Source: Polaribacter sp. (GTDB taxonomy: Bacteria; Bacteroidota; Bacteroidia; Flavobacteriales; Flavobacteriaceae). Taken from it: a stretch of DNA of 64,000 nt. The notes under the pieces are model-generated. The model was not told the origin of the DNA and made no database searches. It saw only the letters and a list, made by a program, of their open reading frames with translations. Each line of letters begins with the position of its first letter. Positions within the stretch are counted from its first letter, which is position 1. Made by a program: the position numbers and the translations under genes. The DNA is taken from positions 124,001-188,000 of the forward strand of contig DYMN01000001.1 in assembly GCA_020740485.1 (NCBI GenBank), in the 5' to 3' direction. Positions 19,099 to 28,763 of the stretch are shown piece after piece.

Positions 19099-19136
19099 AT
19101 GACTTCAAAACAATAATCGTATTTATTTTTAATGTT

Positions 19137-19505
19137 TTAGAGCAATTTAGACAAGAATTCATTTAGTTTTTCAGGCGGTCTACCTAAAACAGCTTTTGAA
19201 TCAGTTATGACAATAGGTCTTTCTATCAATATAGGATGATCAGTCATTGCTTGAATTATCTCAATGTCAGACAAGGTTTTACCTTTGAAATTTTCCTTCC
19301 AAATTGTTTCTTTTGTTCTGACTAATTCTATGGGTTTTATTCCCAATTTTTGAATGATTTCGGTTAATTCTTTTACTTGAGGTGGAGTTTCCAAGTATTT
19401 TATCACTTCGTATTTCAAACCCGATTCCTCTACTAATTGTAATCCTTGTCGGCTTTTTCCACAACGTGGATTATGATATATTATTAACTTTTGGTGATTT
19501 GTCAT
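19137..19505 (-). CDS. arsC: ArsC-family arsenate reductase-like protein
   Basis: 122 residues, glutaredoxin-type ArsC fold. Catalytic cysteine C15 is in YHNPRCGKSRQ, and the arginines of the substrate site are visible in ELVRTKE and ERPIVITDSKAVLGRPPE. These match glutaredoxin-dependent arsenate reductases (ArsC/YffB group). No arsenic efflux or ArsR genes are adjacent, so a housekeeping thiol role is equally possible. Confidence 0.85.
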   Translation of the reverse strand: MTNHQKLIIYHNPRCGKSRQGLQLVEESGLKYEVIKYLETPPQVKELTEIIQKLGIKPIELVRTKETIWKENFKGKTLSDIEIIQAMTDHPILIERPIVITDSKAVLGRPPEKLNEFLSKLL

Positions 19506-19604
19506 GGTATCATCTTATAGTTTACAAGTTTGACGTTTGGTATTTTATATCCTTTAAAAAATGCTTTATAAAAAAACAAAGTATATCAATAATATAATTG
19601 TATC

Positions 19605-19721
19605 AACAGTATCTATAGTATCAACACTTCTCCCTATAGCTATCGGGATCGCTCAGTGCAAGCAGTATCAACAGTATCAACAGTATCTATAGTATCAACA
19701 GTATCAACAGCATCTATAGCC
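19605..19721. repeat. Imperfect minisatellite of 9-mers (AGTATCAAC)
   Basis: About eight units of AGTATCAAC/AGTATCTAT, arranged in a higher-order period near 27 bp. The array is interrupted at about 19626-19662 by a non-repeat segment containing ATCGGGATCGCTCAGTGC. It lies just past the secA 3' end. Confidence 0.85.
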
Positions 19722-19750
19722 AAACATCCTATAACCGACATTCAGCAACT

Positions 19751-22700
19751 CTACATTATCACCCAGGTTCCATTGTCTAACAAAGGTTCTGCTTGTTTGT
19801 ATTTTACTTCTTTGGTTTCGCCGGTCAATACATTTTTAATGGTAACTTTATCGTTTCGTCCAATTTTAGGTTGTTCTCTCACAATGGTTTCCGTAACTTG
19901 TGGCGCTTGTGTTTGATTGGTTTCCATTGCATCCGAATTAAATTCCGCTTTGTTTAATTTCACCTTTTCCTGTTGTGGCTCTCTGGCTTGTTGCACTTGT
20001 TCCGGATTTTGATTAGGCAATTCACCCTTGAATAAGAAAGATACTACTTCTTTATTGGTTTCATCCACCATTTCTTTAAATAATTTGAAAGCTTCAAATT
20101 TGTAGATTAACAAAGGGTCTTTTTGTTCATAAGCTGCATTTTGGACGTAGGTTTTCAATTCGTCCATTTTGCGCAAATGCTCTTTCCAATTATCGTCTAT
20201 GATAGCTAAAGTGATGTTTTTTTCAAAATCGGTTACCAATTGTTTTCCTTGTGTTTCGTATGCGGTTTTTAAATTAGTTACTACATTCAGCGTTTTGACA
20301 CCGTCAGTAAATGGTACCGAAATGCGTTCGTAGCGATTGCCTTGTGTTTCGTAAACATTTTTTATCACAGGAAATGCAGCGATAGCATTCCGTTCGATTT
20401 TATTTTTATAATGATTTTGAATGTTTTCAAATAGTAATTTAACCAATTCTTTTTCACCCAACGATTTGAATTGGCCGGCATCGACCGGAGAAGCTGTTGA
20501 TGAAAATTTAATTAATTCGTATTCAAAACTCTCAAAATTACCATCAGCTTTGGTTTCATTTACAATACTCTCTATCGTGTCATAGATCATATTAGAAATG
20601 TCAACTTGTAGTCGTACGCCATCTAAAGCGTGACGACGACGTTTATAGACAACTTCCCTTTGCGCATTCATGATATCATCGTATTCCAACAGACGTTTAC
20701 GGATGCCGAAGTTATTTTCTTCTACTTTCTTTTGGGCTCTTTCTATTGAGTTGGATATCATTCTGTGTTGAATCACTTCACCTTCTTTTAGTCCCATAGT
20801 ATCCATCAGCTTGGCGATTCGTTCAGAACCAAACAAACGCATTAGGTTATCTTCTAAAGATACAAAAAATTGAGAACTTCCCGGGTCACCTTGACGTCCT
20901 GAACGACCACGTAATTGTCTGTCTACACGTCTTGAATCATGTCTTTCTGTTCCTATAATAGCTAAACCACCTGCATTTTTTACTTCTTCTGTAAGCTTGA
21001 TGTCCGTACCACGTCCCGCCATATTGGTGGCAATGGTTACTACACCCGGTTTTCCGGCTTCGGCTACTATTTCAGCTTCTTTTTTATGCAATTTGGCATT
21101 CAATACATTGTGCGGAATCTTGCGAATGTTGAGCATTTTACTCAATAATTCTGATATTTCAACTGAAGTTGTCCCAACCAATACGGGTCTGTTTTGAGAA
21201 ACTAAATTAGCGATTTCTTCGATTACAGCATTGTATTTTTCACGTTTAGTTTTATATACTAAGTCATCTTGGTCTTTTCTGATAACCGACCTGTTAGTAG
21301 GTATTTCTACTACATCCAATTTGTAAATTTGCCAAAACTCACCGGCTTCAGTAACAGCAGTTCCTGTCATACCGGCTAATTTATTGTACATTCTGAAATA
21401 GTTTTGCAATGTAATCGTAGCATACGTTTGGGTAGCATCTTCAATCTTTACGTTTTCCTTCGCTTCAATGGCTTGGTGCAATCCGTCAGAATAACGACGC
21501 CCATCCATAATACGACCGGTCTGCTCGTCTACAATGAGTACTTTATCGTCAATCACCACATATTCTACATCTTTTTCGAATAAGGTGTAAGCTTTTAATA
21601 ATTGATGAATCGTGTGAATGCGTTCACTTTTTATATTGAATTCGCGATACAACTCTTCTTTCTGTTTCAATTTTTCGTCTTCACTAATGGTACTTTTATT
21701 GATTCTACCCATTTCCATACTTACGTCAGGCAATAAGAAGAAATCTTTTTCTGAATCATTAGAAGAGAGCGTGTCAATTCCTTTGTCAGTCAACTCCATA
21801 GAGTTGTTCTTTTCGTCAATAACAAAATATAATTCCTTATCAACTTTAGGCATTTCTCTATTGTTGTCCTGCATATAAAAGTTTTCAGTCTTTTGAAGCA
21901 GTTGTCTAATTCCTTCTTGACTCAAAAATTTAATCAAGGCATTGTTTTTAGGTAATCCGCGATGCACTCTCAATAACAGAAATCCGCCTTCTTCTGTTTT
22001 TCCTTCAGAAATGAGTTTTTTTGCTTCTGCTAATACGCCGGTCAGATAGCGACTTTGGTTATTAACTAAATTATCAATTCTGGGTTTTAACTCGTTAAAT
22101 TCATGGCGATCTCCTTGTGGTACTTGTCCGGAAATGATTAATGGTGTTCGAGCATCGTCTACTAATACAGAATCTACCTCATCTACAATGGCGTAATTAT
22201 GTCCACGTTGCACTAAATCGCTTACGGAATGTGCCATGTTGTCGCGCAAATAATCAAACCCGAATTCGTTATTGGTTCCGTAGGTAATATCGGCTAAATA
22301 CGCTTTTCGGCGCATTTCGGAATTGGGCTGATGAAAATCAATGCAATCTACGGTAAGTCCGTGAAATTCAAAGATGGGACCATTCCAAGCCGCATCCCGT
22401 TTTGCTAAATAATCATTGACAGTTACCACATGAACTCCTTTACCAGGAAGTGCATTGAGATAAAGGGGTAAGGTAGCTACTAATGTCTTTCCTTCACCGG
22501 TCATCATTTCTGATATTTTACCTTGATGCAAAACGGAACCACCAATCAACTGCACATCGTAATGTATCATATCCCATTCAACGTATTTACCCATAGCATC
22601 CCACGAATGACTCCACACCGCTTGTTCCCCGTTTAGAGTCAAATAAGGCTTTTTAGCAGATAATTCTCGGTCAAACGGTGTTGCCGTAACTGTTATTCCG

Positions 22701-23077
22701 TCAGGGTTGGTAAATCTTTTTGCAGTCTCTTTGACTACAGCAAAAGCTTCGGGTAAAATATCGTTGAGTACTTGTTCGGTCGTTTCGTATATCTTTTGGT
22801 TTACAATATCAATTTCTTCGTAAATATTTTCTTTTGTTTCAACATCTGCAGCATCCAATTCGGATTCTAAAGTGTTTAATTTTTCAAAGTTTTCTTTGTT
22901 GGCTTGATTAATCTTTTCTTTGAATTCTAAAGTTTTTTGACGCAGTTGGTCATTGGTTAAAATTGCAATAGCACTTTCAAATGATAAAACTTGTCCTACA
23001 ATAGGTTTTAATTTTTTTAAATCTTCTTGCTTTTTGTCTCCAACAAAGATTTTTAATAATGAATTGATAATAGACAT
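19751..23077 (-). CDS. secA: Preprotein translocase ATPase SecA
   Basis: Motor of the Sec export pathway. 1108 residues, the long form usual in Bacteroidota. Walker A is in MMTGEGKTLVATLP, the DEAD-type box in IVDEVDSVLVDDAR, and helicase motif VI in GRSGRQGDPGSSQFFVSLED. An insertion of about 130 residues sits after the first nucleotide-binding half (PQGDRHEFNELKPRIDNL onward). The C-terminus ends in TIKNVLTGETKEVKYKQAEP and lacks the CxCx8CH/C zinc tail of E. coli SecA, which is normal for this phylum. A -7 box TACTTTTG is on the minus strand at 23137-23130. Confidence 0.98.
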   Translation of the reverse strand: MSIINSLLKIFVGDKKQEDLKKLKPIVGQVLSFESAIAILTNDQLRQKTLEFKEKINQANKENFEKLNTLESELDAADVETKENIYEEIDIVNQKIYETTEQVLNDILPEAFAVVKETAKRFTNPDGITVTATPFDRELSAKKPYLTLNGEQAVWSHSWDAMGKYVEWDMIHYDVQLIGGSVLHQGKISEMMTGEGKTLVATLPLYLNALPGKGVHVVTVNDYLAKRDAAWNGPIFEFHGLTVDCIDFHQPNSEMRRKAYLADITYGTNNEFGFDYLRDNMAHSVSDLVQRGHNYAIVDEVDSVLVDDARTPLIISGQVPQGDRHEFNELKPRIDNLVNNQSRYLTGVLAEAKKLISEGKTEEGGFLLLRVHRGLPKNNALIKFLSQEGIRQLLQKTENFYMQDNNREMPKVDKELYFVIDEKNNSMELTDKGIDTLSSNDSEKDFFLLPDVSMEMGRINKSTISEDEKLKQKEELYREFNIKSERIHTIHQLLKAYTLFEKDVEYVVIDDKVLIVDEQTGRIMDGRRYSDGLHQAIEAKENVKIEDATQTYATITLQNYFRMYNKLAGMTGTAVTEAGEFWQIYKLDVVEIPTNRSVIRKDQDDLVYKTKREKYNAVIEEIANLVSQNRPVLVGTTSVEISELLSKMLNIRKIPHNVLNAKLHKKEAEIVAEAGKPGVVTIATNMAGRGTDIKLTEEVKNAGGLAIIGTERHDSRRVDRQLRGRSGRQGDPGSSQFFVSLEDNLMRLFGSERIAKLMDTMGLKEGEVIQHRMISNSIERAQKKVEENNFGIRKRLLEYDDIMNAQREVVYKRRRHALDGVRLQVDISNMIYDTIESIVNETKADGNFESFEYELIKFSSTASPVDAGQFKSLGEKELVKLLFENIQNHYKNKIERNAIAAFPVIKNVYETQGNRYERISVPFTDGVKTLNVVTNLKTAYETQGKQLVTDFEKNITLAIIDDNWKEHLRKMDELKTYVQNAAYEQKDPLLIYKFEAFKLFKEMVDETNKEVVSFLFKGELPNQNPEQVQQAREPQQEKVKLNKAEFNSDAMETNQTQAPQVTETIVREQPKIGRNDKVTIKNVLTGETKEVKYKQAEPLLDNGTWVIM

Positions 23078-23143
23078 ATAATAGTAAGGTATATATTTTA
23101 AATTAAATTTTGTTTTTTCATTTTCGGCTCAAAAGTAAACAAA

Positions 23144-23168
23144 AAAAAAGCCTCCATCGAGACTTTTT
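23144..23168 (-). terminator. Intrinsic terminator of the DUF2795 gene
   Basis: On the minus strand AAAAAG-x-CTC and GAG-x-CTTTTT pair around loop GATG, followed by a T run. It lies between the DUF2795 stop and the secA promoter. Confidence 0.7.
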
Positions 23169-23192
23169 GTTGAGTTTTTTGAATTTGGGATT

Positions 23193-23417
23193 TTAATATT
23201 CATCCTCATTCCACAGATAATCATCTGATGTAGGATAATCGGGCCAAATTTCCAAGATAGAATCGTAGATTTCATCTTCTTCATCTTCAATATCTTGTAA
23301 GTTTTCTACCACTTCCAAAGGCGCTCCGGTTCTGATAGCGTAATCTATCAATTCATCTTTGGTAGCGGGCCAAGGTGCGTCTGCTAAATAAGAAGCAAGT
23401 TCAAGTGTCCAGTACAT
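23193..23417 (-). CDS. DUF2795 domain-containing small protein
   Basis: 74 residues, very acidic in the second half (DIEDEEDEIYDSILEIWPDY). The N-terminal LELASYLADAPWPATKDELIDYA and the helix after it match DUF2795, a small fold of unknown function in Bacteroidota and others. It has its own promoter (TTG-N19-TACATTTG) and terminator, so it is a single-gene transcript upstream of secA. Confidence 0.9.
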   Translation of the reverse strand: MYWTLELASYLADAPWPATKDELIDYAIRTGAPLEVVENLQDIEDEEDEIYDSILEIWPDYPTSDDYLWNEDEY

Positions 23418-23447
23418 AGGCAGTTAAATTATTTTTTAAATTTGGTG

Positions 23448-23477
23448 CAAATGTAATTTTTTTGAAACAAAAGTCAA
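23448..23477 (-). promoter_or_regulatory. Promoter of the DUF2795 gene
   Basis: Minus strand TTG (23477-23475), 19 nt spacer, TACATTTG (23455-23448); about 30 bp ahead of the start codon. Confidence 0.65.
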
Positions 23478-23574
23478 GTAATTTCAAAAAAAATTAATTA
23501 AAAAAAAGTAAGAACTTATTAACAAGAATTGAATGTCGAAAAAATATTCTAATTATAAGATAAACAAATACTTA

Positions 23575-24141
23575 TTATTTATCATTCCATTTGATTTCTT
23601 CAACCTTTAACTCTTGTGACAACTTCCGTGCCAATACAAATAAGTAGTCAGAAAGTCGGTTGAGGTAAATAATGATGTTTTCATCTACTTCAGAATTCTC
23701 ATTGAGTTCAACACAATTACGTTCTACCCTACGACATACATTGCGGGCAATATGACAATATGACACAGTTGGATGTCCGCCGGGTAAAATAAAATGTGTC
23801 ATCATCGGGAGTGTTTCATTGAGTTTGTCAATTTCATTTTCAATATAAAGAATATGTTCTGGACTAATTTCTTCAATATTCAAGCGGTTTTTGCCTGATT
23901 TTAATTTTTTTTTAGAATTTGGAGTTGCCAAATGACTTCCTATGACAAATAGTTCATTTTGAAATTTTAATAATACTTTTTTATGTTGTTCACTAGTTAT
24001 TAAATCTCTTAAATGACCTATGTTGGAGTTGAATTCATCTACTGTACCATAGGCTTCAACTCTACTATCTGATTTTAATACTCTTTCACCCCCAAAAAGA
24101 GAAGTGTACCCGCTATCACCTGTCTTTGTGTAAATTTTCAT
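23575..24141 (-). CDS. Cob(I)alamin adenosyltransferase, PduO type
   Basis: Transfers the adenosyl group of ATP to cob(I)alamin, making coenzyme B12. 188 residues: ATP-binding N-terminus KIYTKTGDSGYTSLFGGERV, VEAYGTVDEFNSNIG, and the C-terminal helices with RRVERNCVELN and YLNRLSDYLFVLAR, all PduO signatures. Follows the methyltransferase gene by 6 bp in the same direction, so the two are probably cotranscribed. No other cobalamin genes are in the window, which fits salvage rather than synthesis. Confidence 0.95.
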   Translation of the reverse strand: MKIYTKTGDSGYTSLFGGERVLKSDSRVEAYGTVDEFNSNIGHLRDLITSEQHKKVLLKFQNELFVIGSHLATPNSKKKLKSGKNRLNIEEISPEHILYIENEIDKLNETLPMMTHFILPGGHPTVSYCHIARNVCRRVERNCVELNENSEVDENIIIYLNRLSDYLFVLARKLSQELKVEEIKWNDK

Positions 24142-24147
24142 TTAAAA

Positions 24148-24912
24148 TTATAATATAAAATGTTGTTTAGTAGATTCCTTTCTAAAAAAAACCAATCCCA
24201 AGTGATATAAATCAATTGAAACAGTAACCTTTTGATTTTCAATAATTTTGTTCCAAGCGTTTTCCATTCCATCCGACCAATGAATGTCGTCAAAAATAAA
24301 TAAAGTATCGTTATGAACAACATTTAAGCACCAATTAAAATAATTAAGCGTTGCTATTTCGGTGTGATTCCCGTCGAAATAAACTAAATCAAATGTTTGA
24401 TTTATAGTGATTTCAGGTAATAAATTATCAAAATTTCCAATTGTCAAATTGATGTTGCTGAAGTTGTTTTTTTCAAAATATTTTTTTGCGGTTAGGGCAG
24501 TTTGTTTACAACCTTCTAATGTTGTGATAGGTAGGTCGGGATAGGCAATTTTCATAGTAGCCGTTCCTATTCCTAATGAAGTCCCGAGTTCTAATGCGTT
24601 TTTAGGTTGCAAATAGGAAATGAGTTTTATGATTAAAAGTGCTTTTGTACGACTCATTCCGGCAACCTTGGCAATTTGTGCTATTTTCCGCTTATTGGTT
24701 TTAAATACTTTTGATCCGGCACCAAAATCATTAATTTCGATGAAGCTTTTATCATTAACAAACTGTTTTTTATACCGTTTAAAATCTAAAAGTTTTTGTT
24801 TATCTTTTTTTGAATTTAAACATTCATTTATGAATTGAAAGACAAACGGAGAATGAATTCCGTATTTGGTTTTTCTGTTTAGAATATATTTGATGTAATT
24901 TTTAAAAGCCAT
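24148..24912 (-). CDS. Class I SAM-dependent methyltransferase
   Basis: 254 residues. The N-terminal YGIHSPFVFQFINECL block is typical of a flavobacterial methyltransferase group. The SAM fold is shown by NALELGTSLGIGTATMKIA (glycine-rich motif I), DLVYFDGNHTE (motif II/III) and FIFDDIHWSDGM. It resembles O-methyltransferases of the MTF_24 type, but the substrate is unknown. Sits just upstream of the adenosyltransferase. Confidence 0.85.
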   Translation of the reverse strand: MAFKNYIKYILNRKTKYGIHSPFVFQFINECLNSKKDKQKLLDFKRYKKQFVNDKSFIEINDFGAGSKVFKTNKRKIAQIAKVAGMSRTKALLIIKLISYLQPKNALELGTSLGIGTATMKIAYPDLPITTLEGCKQTALTAKKYFEKNNFSNINLTIGNFDNLLPEITINQTFDLVYFDGNHTEIATLNYFNWCLNVVHNDTLFIFDDIHWSDGMENAWNKIIENQKVTVSIDLYHLGLVFFRKESTKQHFIL

Positions 24913-25033
24913 AAATGATGAAAACGATTAATCGATGTTCTCTTAAGAATAAAAAATGAATTACCTTCTTAAAACTACCCATAAAAAGTGTTATCTTTTA
25001 TCAATTAAAATAGCAAGAATACGGTTTTTTTCG

Positions 25034-25041
25034 TAAATTTG
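25034..25041 (+). promoter_or_regulatory. -7 promoter element of gcvT
   Basis: TAAATTTG at 25034-25041 lies 31 bp ahead of the gcvT ATG. No TTG is seen at the usual -33 distance. Confidence 0.5.
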
Positions 25042-25071
25042 CACACCTTTTTAAATTATAAATTTCATAAA

Positions 25072-26154
25072 ATGAAAAATACAGCACTTATTCATATTCA
25101 CGAAAAATTAGGAGCAAAGTTAGTCCCTTTTGCCGGATATTATATGCCGGTGCAATACGAAGGCGTTACTGCTGAACATTTGGCTGTTCGCAATAGTATA
25201 GGCGTTTTCGACGTTTCGCATATGGGCGAGTTTCATTTGAAAGGCGCAAAAGCCTTGAACTTAATTCAAAAAATAACATCTAATGATGCTTCTAAGTTAT
25301 TCGATGGGAAAGTGCAATATTCGTGTATGCCCAACAATGATGGAGGTATTGTAGATGACTTGTTAGTCTATAGAATCAAAGAAGATGAATATATGTTGGT
25401 GGTCAACGCTTCTAATATGGAAAAAGATTGGAATTGGATTGCTGCGCACAATGATTTAGGGGTAAAAATCATCAATCAATCCGATGAAATGTCCTTGTTA
25501 GCTATCCAAGGTCCCAACGCTGCAAAAGCAATGCAATCCTTGACGGATATTGATTTAGAAAGTATGGAATATTACAGCTTTAAAATCGGAACTTTTGCCG
25601 GTTTTGACAATATTATCGTTTCTGCTACCGGTTATACGGGAAGTGGAGGATTTGAAATTTATATGCCCAATGCTGCTGCCGAATCTATTTGGAATGCCGT
25701 GTTTAAAGCAGGCGAAAATTACCAAATTAAGCCTTGTGGATTGGCATCGCGTGATACTTTGAGATTGGAAATGGGCTTTTGTCTTTACGGTAATGATATT
25801 GACGATACTACCTCGCCTATTGAAGCGGGCTTGGGATGGATTACCAAATTTACCAAAGATTTTGTGAATGCCGAATATATTAAATCGCACAAGGAGAAAG
25901 GAACTCAAAGAAAATTAGTGGCTTTTGAAATGTTAGAAAGAGCTATTCCACGTCACGAATATCCTATTGTAGATAGTACCGGAAAAAACATTGGAGTTGT
26001 AACAAGCGGAACGATGAGCCCTTCGCTCAACATTGGGATTGGAATGGGCTATGTGAAAACAGAATTTAGTAAATTGGATTCTGAAATATATATTCAAATT
26101 CGCAACAAGAATGTTCCGGCTAAAGTGGTGAAATTGCCTTTTTATAAAGGATAA
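25072..26154 (+). CDS. gcvT: Glycine cleavage system T protein (aminomethyltransferase)
   Basis: Tetrahydrofolate-dependent subunit of glycine cleavage. 360 residues from ATG 25072, preferred over the in-frame ATG at 25039 because the latter lies inside the promoter and the [23 protein letters not shown] start matches the family. Conserved parts: [11 protein letters not shown], folate region [35 protein letters not shown], and the C-terminal barrel [21 protein letters not shown]. The P and H proteins are not in the window. The stop is 2 bp from the convergent TonB receptor stop. Confidence 0.97.
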   Translation: MKNTALIHIHEKLGAKLVPFAGYYMPVQYEGVTAEHLAVRNSIGVFDVSHMGEFHLKGAKALNLIQKITSNDASKLFDGKVQYSCMPNNDGGIVDDLLVYRIKEDEYMLVVNASNMEKDWNWIAAHNDLGVKIINQSDEMSLLAIQGPNAAKAMQSLTDIDLESMEYYSFKIGTFAGFDNIIVSATGYTGSGGFEIYMPNAAAESIWNAVFKAGENYQIKPCGLASRDTLRLEMGFCLYGNDIDDTTSPIEAGLGWITKFTKDFVNAEYIKSHKEKGTQRKLVAFEMLERAIPRHEYPIVDSTGKNIGVVTSGTMSPSLNIGIGMGYVKTEFSKLDSEIYIQIRNKNVPAKVVKLPFYKG

Positions 26155-26156
26155 TT

Positions 26157-28604
26157 CTACAGGCTAATTCTCATTTTAACGTTTAAAATACGTCCTGTCA
26201 TATAGTTCTTCACGCTGTACATTTGCTTGCTGTATATGTCTCTTACCCATGTATTGGTAATGGCGTTCTGCATATCAAAAAGATTAAAGAGTTCTGCTCC
26301 AATGCTAACCTCGTTAAAGGGATGCAACCATTTGCTGTTTGATTTATTTTGGGCGTCTTTTAAAATATAGGAAATTCCCAAATCTACTCTTTTGTAATCG
26401 TTTAAACGGAAATCAGCGTAGTCATAAGGGTCTGCATAGGTGGGCGAACCACCCGGAACACCGGTATTGTAAACCAAATTCATATACATTTTTAAATTGG
26501 GCATAGAAGGAACGTAATCTTGAAATAGCAGAGCAAATTTTAGCCTTTGATCCGATGGACGTGGTATAAACTTCTGACCATTAATACTTTCTTCTGTTTT
26601 TAAAAACCCGAAATTGAACCAACTTTCTGTGCCGGATACAAATTCCCCGTTGATTCTAAAATCCAATCCATAAGCATGAGCTATCGCATTGTTATCAGCA
26701 GCATATCGGATTCTAACATTATCCAATGTGTAAGGATTTAGATCTGTTAAAAGTTTGTAATATATTTCAGAAGTCAAGTGAAACGGTCTTTTCCACATTT
26801 TAAAATCAAAGTCCGTTCCGGCTACGATTTGGTAAGACTGTTGGGCCTTTACATCAGCAATTACATCGCCTTTAGGATTGCGGAGTTCTTTATACATAGG
26901 AGGTTGGGCATAATTTCCGCCGGAAAGTCTAAAAATCACATCTTTTTTCCAATGCGGTTTTAAAGTTATTTGGGCTCTTGGACTCAAAGTAAAACCCAAA
27001 AAGTCGTATAGTTGCCATAGATGGTTTCGGAGACCAACATTAAATTGCATTTCATTTTTATTCCAATGGTACTTTTTATTCCATTGTACAAAACCGGTGA
27101 GCCGAGTGATGTCTGTGCTGTTTGAACTATTGAGGTATTGATAAGGAACTATCGGACCTTCAAAGGGTACATAAGGTTGTAAATTGGGGTCGTGTGTCGG
27201 TGGGCGTAATGAAAAACCGGCAGAATCAACTACTTGCCATTCTATCAAACGGTCTTTGATGTTTTCTCGCTGATATTTTATTCCAAACTGAATCTGATTT
27301 GCCTCTTTTTTCCATTGACCTTTAAATTCTACGTTAGCGATTAATGCGTCAATGGCATTGCGTGCGTGATCAATTTGAACGCCTAATTCGTCAATGGATT
27401 CTGATGTTCCATATTCGTCTGTTCCTGCATCTGTATTGGGATTTCCTAAATTGTATAATGCTTCAATATCAAAGTACTCTTTTTCTTGCGTGTTGAAAAT
27501 AGAAGTGATAAAATCAAATCGCCAATTCATCTCAGTCGGATTTGTGATGTGTTGAAAATGTATTGCTCCGAAGGAAGTGAGATATTTATCATTCTCTTGA
27601 CCGTTGTAAAAAACCACCAACTCCAAAGGTTCAGCCAATGTCCCAAATTTAGTTCTTCGAGCAGTCGGAATGTAGTTATAATTATTGTAAGCAATGTTTC
27701 CCAATAAATTGACGTTCCACTTTTTATTAAATTGATGAGAAATAAATGCTTGAAGATCGGCAAATCGTGGATTGTAATTGGTCAGTATATCTTGACTTTT
27801 TACAAGTAAGGAATTATCTCTGTATCGCATACCAACAATTGCTGAAGTTTTTCTTGATTGATTAACACCTTCAAGCGTCAGAGAGCCACCTAATAAGCTC
27901 AATTCTGTGGTTAGTGCGTTAGCTTCAGGTTTTTTATACGTGATATCAAGTACAGACGATAATTTATCACCATAAATACTTTGAAACCCACCGGATGAAA
28001 ATTTAACATTCGAGGTCATTTCCGGATTTACAAAGCTCAAACCTTCTTGTTGTCCTGAACGGACTAAAAATGGCCTGTAAATTTCAATGCCGTTCACATA
28101 TACCAAATTTTCATCGTAATTTCCTCCACGGACTTTGTATTGGGTGCTTAACTCGTTATCAGAACTTGTTCCTAATGCAATGTTTTTTATCACTCCTTCA
28201 ACGCCTTGATTGGCAGATGGTAGATTTTTTATCGTTTCTACTTTGATATTAGTTATGCCTTCTACATTATCTTTTTTGGTTTCAATGATTACTTCCGGAA
28301 TGTTTTCGGTTGTAGTTTGTAATGTCAAATCCAGCTTAAGTTTTTCACCGGGTTTAAGATTGACTTTTTTATTTAACTTTTGATGCGTCAAATGCGAAAA
28401 AATTAATTCCACCTCTTGATTAGCAGGTATTTCTAAGCTGTAAAATCCGGAAATATTGCTTTTGGTTCCTTTGGTCAGAAAGGAAATATTTACATCTTCT
28501 AAAAGCTGATTTTCATTGTTTTTTACAATCCCGTAAACCGTTGCTGTTTGAGCAAACCCCAGTGAAGTAATGAAAAATAAAACTATGGCTAAAAATTGAT
28601 TCAA
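26157..28604 (-). CDS. TonB-dependent receptor with carboxypeptidase-regulatory-like N-terminal domain
   Basis: 815 residues, outer membrane. Signal peptide ending in LGFAQ (about residue 19); then a CarboxypepD_reg-like domain (YGIVKNNENQLLEDVNISF), a plug domain (GVEGVIKNIALGTSSDNELSTQYKVRGGNYDENLVYVNG) and a beta-barrel ending in an aromatic-poor but strand-like KMRISL. No SusD partner follows, so it is a stand-alone receptor. Substrate unknown; iron chelate or peptide are both possible. Confidence 0.92.
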   Translation of the reverse strand: MNQFLAIVLFFITSLGFAQTATVYGIVKNNENQLLEDVNISFLTKGTKSNISGFYSLEIPANQEVELIFSHLTHQKLNKKVNLKPGEKLKLDLTLQTTTENIPEVIIETKKDNVEGITNIKVETIKNLPSANQGVEGVIKNIALGTSSDNELSTQYKVRGGNYDENLVYVNGIEIYRPFLVRSGQQEGLSFVNPEMTSNVKFSSGGFQSIYGDKLSSVLDITYKKPEANALTTELSLLGGSLTLEGVNQSRKTSAIVGMRYRDNSLLVKSQDILTNYNPRFADLQAFISHQFNKKWNVNLLGNIAYNNYNYIPTARRTKFGTLAEPLELVVFYNGQENDKYLTSFGAIHFQHITNPTEMNWRFDFITSIFNTQEKEYFDIEALYNLGNPNTDAGTDEYGTSESIDELGVQIDHARNAIDALIANVEFKGQWKKEANQIQFGIKYQRENIKDRLIEWQVVDSAGFSLRPPTHDPNLQPYVPFEGPIVPYQYLNSSNSTDITRLTGFVQWNKKYHWNKNEMQFNVGLRNHLWQLYDFLGFTLSPRAQITLKPHWKKDVIFRLSGGNYAQPPMYKELRNPKGDVIADVKAQQSYQIVAGTDFDFKMWKRPFHLTSEIYYKLLTDLNPYTLDNVRIRYAADNNAIAHAYGLDFRINGEFVSGTESWFNFGFLKTEESINGQKFIPRPSDQRLKFALLFQDYVPSMPNLKMYMNLVYNTGVPGGSPTYADPYDYADFRLNDYKRVDLGISYILKDAQNKSNSKWLHPFNEVSIGAELFNLFDMQNAITNTWVRDIYSKQMYSVKNYMTGRILNVKMRISL

Positions 28605-28763
28605 TGGATGCTGCTGTTAAATTTTAAATCTATTGTTGTTTACACGAAGCAAATCTACACGGAGCTACGGTCGTTGAACGAAGCCGAAGAACCAAACTAT
28701 TTATACTCTTGTTTGTTGTTGATACTATATTAATATATGGTATTCTATTGGGAATGGAATTTG

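Noticed and set aside
19656-19916. Plus-strand frame with a repeated STVSTVS product
   Set aside because: It is a translation of the minisatellite running into the 3' end of secA; no signal, domain or promoter.
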